A stretch of DNA of 6,478 nucleotides from Rhodobacterales bacterium UBA7416 (GTDB taxonomy: Bacteria > Pseudomonadota > Alphaproteobacteria > Rhodobacterales > Rhodobacteraceae), in contig DKMK01000009.1 of NCBI GenBank assembly GCA_002469545.1, forward strand, positions 1 through 6,478, given 5' to 3'. The first letter of the stretch is position 1; each line of letters begins with the position of its first letter. This document shows, piece by piece, positions 6,457-6,478 of the stretch. The notes beneath the pieces were generated by a model, which saw nothing but the letters and a program-made list of their open reading frames with translations, made no database searches and was not told the DNA's origin. A program made the translations under genes and the position numbers.

Positions 6457-6478
6457 AATTGCTACAAGCGTAAGGGGG

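Noticed and set aside
6461..6478. CAAGCGTAAGGGGG at the window end, which faintly resembles the 3' end of a TPP aptamer (GCGTAGGGA)
   Set aside because: It is on the + strand, the wrong orientation for thiB, and no other aptamer elements precede it. The resemblance is probably chance.

Overview
The window looks like a chromosomal segment of an alphaproteobacterium, most probably a marine-type member of the Rhodobacterales. The Rieske hinge and cluster-binding sequences, and a cytochrome b whose haem and quinone-site residues fall on the same residue numbers as in Rhodobacter capsulatus, point there. The base composition looks roughly balanced, so lower in GC than classical Rhodobacter. That lineage call is an inference from remembered family sequences, not a search.

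Left part (bases 1-2643, + strand): the petABC operon for the three catalytic subunits of the cytochrome bc1 complex. The Rieske iron-sulfur protein (petA) is cut at its 5' end by the window edge and is followed by complete cytochrome b (petB) and cytochrome c1 (petC). Intergenic gaps are 10 and 19 bases, and each downstream gene has its own Shine-Dalgarno site. Together they oxidise quinol, pass electrons to a c-type cytochrome and move protons across the inner membrane. A strong intrinsic terminator (about 2665-2700) closes the operon.

Middle (2736-3203, + strand): a small single-domain protein of the bacterial dual-specificity/tyrosine phosphatase-like type. Its active-site-like loop reads His-Cys-(4 residues)-Arg instead of the classical Cys-(5 residues)-Arg. 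Its stop codon overlaps the stop codon of the convergent gene next door.

Right part (3200-6445, - strand): a thiamine/thiamine pyrophosphate ABC importer operon in the order thiB (periplasmic binding protein), thiP (fused two-domain permease), thiQ (ATPase). Adjacent genes overlap by 25 and 20 bases, which suggests one transcript and translational coupling. thiQ most likely starts at a TTG behind a near-perfect Shine-Dalgarno site. The leader where a TPP riboswitch could lie is almost wholly beyond the window edge.

The window is nearly all coding. The only intergenic stretch longer than 50 bases is 2644-2735. I saw no RNA gene, mobile element, CRISPR array or large repeat, and no convincing undescribed multi-gene system. 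The items most worth a second look are the atypical phosphatase loop, the overlapping convergent stops, the ThiQ D-loop substitution and the disulfide-free cytochrome c1.
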